Shown: positions 28,107-29,509 of the stretch, in pieces
How the letters are laid out: each line of letters begins with the position of its first letter
How positions within the stretch are numbered: the first letter of the stretch is position 1
DNA from: a virus
Strand: one strand, 5' to 3'
Virus record (IMG/VR): IMGVR_UViG_3300030104_003770
Span: 1-29,509 of that record
DNA: 29,509 bases
Position numbers and translations under genes: made by a program
The notes under the pieces: generated by a model
The model's input: the letters and a program-made list of their open reading frames with translations, nothing else
Told to the model about the DNA's origin: nothing
The model's database searches: none

Positions 28107-28372
28107 TATTTCGCCTCGAATAAGTCTTTGACATCATTCTGATGAAAACCTGTACTACTGAAAGAGTCTTCTCTCTCATTCATAAACTCTCTATTCATTG
28201 GCTGACTTCGTGTGAAATTGTTTAGTCCTATACGAACTAGATGTCGTATTAAGTCACTTCTATTGAATCCTTTGTCTTTACACCATTGCGACTGTAAAGC
28301 TTCGTCTAATAGTTCTACGATATGTACTTCGAATCGTACATTTTGACTTTCTGTATATCTTCTTATTGCCAT
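28106..28372 (-). CDS. ribbon-helix-helix DNA-binding protein
   Basis: An 88-aa protein. A short strand (NVRFEVHIVE) followed by two helices (LLDEALQSQWCKDKG and NRSDLIRHLVRIGLNNF) is the CopG/Arc-like ribbon-helix-helix pattern, so it is probably a dimeric transcription regulator. A polar tail follows. An exact late promoter lies 9 nt before its ATG, so it should be made late. Confidence 0.7.
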   Translation of the reverse strand: MAIRRYTESQNVRFEVHIVELLDEALQSQWCKDKGFNRSDLIRHLVRIGLNNFTRSQPMNREFMNEREDSFSSTGFHQNDVKDLFEAK

Positions 28373-28381
28373 GATAAGAAG

Positions 28382-28389
28382 TATTTATA
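28382..28389 (-). promoter_or_regulatory. T4-type late promoter of the ribbon-helix-helix gene
   Basis: TATAAATA on the minus strand in the 21-nt gap between genes; the leader would be only about 3 nt. Confidence 0.6.
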
Positions 28390-28393
28390 ACGA

Positions 28394-28654
28394 TTATTTG
28401 AAGTCTATTTCTAGTTGTGTTTCGGGATTGATTGTATAATCTTTTGATGTATTAGGAGCGAATCTATTCTCGTCTTCTAATAGTCTATGAGCTTTCTCCA
28501 TTTCTGAATCTAAGCTCGTAACGCTCGTGCCTTCGGTTATTGTCTGTTGCGCGCGTTCTTCTGAAAAGTATAGACTTCTTACGAAAGCTCCTAACTGTTG
28601 ATCATTTGGATATGTTAAACACATACTCTTGAGTTTACTGTATGATATATTCAT
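28394..28654 (-). CDS. 86-aa phage protein of unknown function
   Basis: A helical start (ISYSKLKSMCLTYPNDQQLG, AFVRSLYFSEERAQQ) then a polar, acidic end. No known motif. The ATG is in an ATGA overlap with the upstream gene, and AAGGAG lies 4 nt before it (AAGGAGAAACA). Confidence 0.58.
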   Translation of the reverse strand: MNISYSKLKSMCLTYPNDQQLGAFVRSLYFSEERAQQTITEGTSVTSLDSEMEKAHRLLEDENRFAPNTSKDYTINPETQLEIDFK

Positions 28655-28833
28655 TGTTTCTCCTTTACTGTTGTTCTTATCTCTTTATAATATGGGCATT
28701 GGCCATCTTTTAACAATTCATATAAGTCTCTCATGATTCGTTCTCTGGTAGGATGATTGACACCATCTATTCTCTCTGATGGTTGGTCATTATAGTTTAA
28801 TACTATTTGTATTTCTACATTCTGTCTGCTCAT
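28651..28833 (-). CDS. 60-aa phage protein of unknown function
   Basis: A beta-strand start (NVEIQIVLNYNDQPSERIDG) and a helix (TRERIMRDLYELLKDG), then a short basic end. One Cys. ATGA-type overlap with both neighbours. No family recognised. Confidence 0.58.
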   Translation of the reverse strand: MSRQNVEIQIVLNYNDQPSERIDGVNHPTRERIMRDLYELLKDGQCPYYKEIRTTVKEKQ

Positions 28834-29006
28834 GTTAAATCCTCTAATTGTTGAACTTTACTGTAACTGTACCATAATCTTGAATAGACTCTTGTAGTTG
28901 TCCATTTACCATCGATTAGTTCTTCTATAATAAATCTTGGTATACCAACTAGACTTCTATCTTGCATTATTCTTTTTGTTTCGTATTGTTTGATTAATAG
29001 TCTCAT
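28830..29006 (-). CDS. 58-aa phage protein of unknown function
   Basis: The ATG at 29006 is chosen because GGAGATAAC precedes it; the longer frame would start at TTG inside the oxygenase gene. MRLLIKQYETKRIMQDRSLV, then a beta-like middle (GKWTTTRVYSRLWYSYSKV). Function unknown. It begins just past the end of the oxygenase gene. Confidence 0.58.
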   Translation of the reverse strand: MRLLIKQYETKRIMQDRSLVGIPRFIIEELIDGKWTTTRVYSRLWYSYSKVQQLEDLT

Positions 29007-29007
29007 G

Positions 29008-29509
29008 TTATCTCCAATGTGGGCCTTCAAACCAGGCTACTAATGATTTTCTTACGCCTTTTGTGACGGGTTTTACTCTATGTACATAGAATGAAGGGAA
29101 TACAAGAACTGTGCCTTTCTCTTTGTGTTCTGGTGGTAGTTGATCAATATCGCCGTCAAATTCAAAGTCTCCACCTTCATATTCAGATGCATCACTTAAT
29201 TGTACTGTTACACTAAGTTTTCTATGATATGGCTGATTGTTACGAAAGTCTACATCATGATGCCAATCATAACGGCCATTATTAGTCCCATAGTATGTTG
29301 TGTATTGTACTTCATTTAGATATCTTACATCAACATCAAAACTGTCTCGATTTGCTCTATTGACATAAGACCAGAGTAATTCAGTCATGTTTTTTTCTTT
29401 ATTGACATCAATCCAACGAATTTCACTCTCACGATAGTCTGATTTCTGTGCTTCGCCTTTGAATCCAACACTAGCTTCTTGAGGCTCGTATGACTTCTCT
29501 ATATGTGTA
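29008..29509 (-). CDS. 2OG-Fe(II) oxygenase / PKHD-type hydroxylase (5' partial)
   Basis: The frame stays open from the right edge through the Met at 29388, and the upstream residues (SDYRESEIRWIDVNKEKN) fit the family, so that Met is internal and the gene starts outside the window. Counting from that Met, the iron ligands are H43-x-D45 (YDWHHDVDF) and H103 (YVHRVKPV); R113 (GVRKSLVAW) would bind 2-oxoglutarate. GGDFEFDGD is also typical. These enzymes hydroxylate proteins or other substrates; such genes are frequent in T4-like marine phages. The substrate is unknown. Confidence 0.85.
   Translation of the reverse strand, partial: THIEKSYEPQEASVGFKGEAQKSDYRESEIRWIDVNKEKNMTELLWSYVNRANRDSFDVDVRYLNEVQYTTYYGTNNGRYDWHHDVDFRNNQPYHRKLSVTVQLSDASEYEGGDFEFDGDIDQLPPEHKEKGTVLVFPSFYVHRVKPVTKGVRKSLVAWFEGPHWR

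Noticed and set aside
1-29509. CRISPR array, rRNA, insertion sequence or integrase
   Set aside because: No regularly spaced repeats, no transposase or recombinase frame and no rRNA-like stretch were seen beyond the 13-nt anti-Shine-Dalgarno match.

Overview
The window is about 29.5 kb of an AT-rich, tightly packed genome of a T4-like marine myovirus (straboviral or cyanophage/pelagiphage type). It carries T4-type baseplate, hub and tape-measure genes (gp4, 5, 6, 25, 26, 27-like, 48, 53, 29-like, tube-like), gp32, gp33 and gp59, together with small conserved proteins that I recognise from marine T4-like phages. No photosynthesis gene is present. The low GC content, a bS21 gene and an alphaproteobacterial-type outer-membrane barrel would fit a SAR11-like or other AT-rich proteobacterial host, but the host is inference.

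Layout. (1) 1-7740, minus strand: a late baseplate operon, gp48 > gp53 > hub (gp27-like) > gp5 spike (no lysozyme domain) > gp25 > gp6 > small structural protein > start of a long tail-fibre/baseplate protein cut by the left edge. (2) 7789-13137, plus strand: gp4, a secreted outer-membrane beta-barrel protein, a conserved assembly protein, a tube-like protein, gp26, a short gp51-like ORF reachable from gp26 by -1 frameshifting at T TTT TTC, a two-TM protein, and a gp29-like tape measure. (3) 13141-13323, minus strand: a protein-free stretch with four stable hairpins, an exact T4 late promoter at one end and a terminator at the other. I call this a candidate new structured ncRNA. (4) 13330-16243, minus: replication and expression genes gp32, a DUF115-like enzyme, gp59, ribosomal protein bS21, gp33, a 42-aa ORF and an IscU Fe-S scaffold. 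(5) 16762-16955, plus: an isolated 42-aa membrane protein with its own late promoter. (6) 16991-23217, minus: a PD-(D/E)XK exonuclease, then a run of overlapping conserved genes of unknown function. (7) 23221-24198, minus: a lysis cassette of a 36-aa TM peptide, a holin-like protein and a SleB-type hydrolase. (8) 24319-26301, minus: small genes under early-type promoters. (9) 26314-27506, plus: four small overlapping genes plus one single gene. (10) 27551-29509, minus: GIY-YIG nuclease, TM peptide, ribbon-helix-helix protein, unknowns, and a 2OG-Fe(II) oxygenase cut by the right edge.

Regulation is unusually legible. Late promoters match TATAAATA or one-base variants. Five promoters share -35/-10 boxes with an 18-bp spacer of nearly fixed sequence (CCGCKGGTACMCTTTTTG), and in four of them the -10 box lies 6-9 nt from the ATG, implying leaderless or near-leaderless mRNAs. 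A 63-nt element with an 11-bp inverted repeat occurs twice, each time about 26-29 nt upstream of a minus-strand start codon; one copy begins exactly at the predicted +1 of a consensus sigma70 promoter.

The main candidates for undescribed biology are the late ncRNA, the repeated leader element, the gp26/gp51 frameshift, the conserved-spacer leaderless promoter family, and the phage-encoded outer-membrane barrel.
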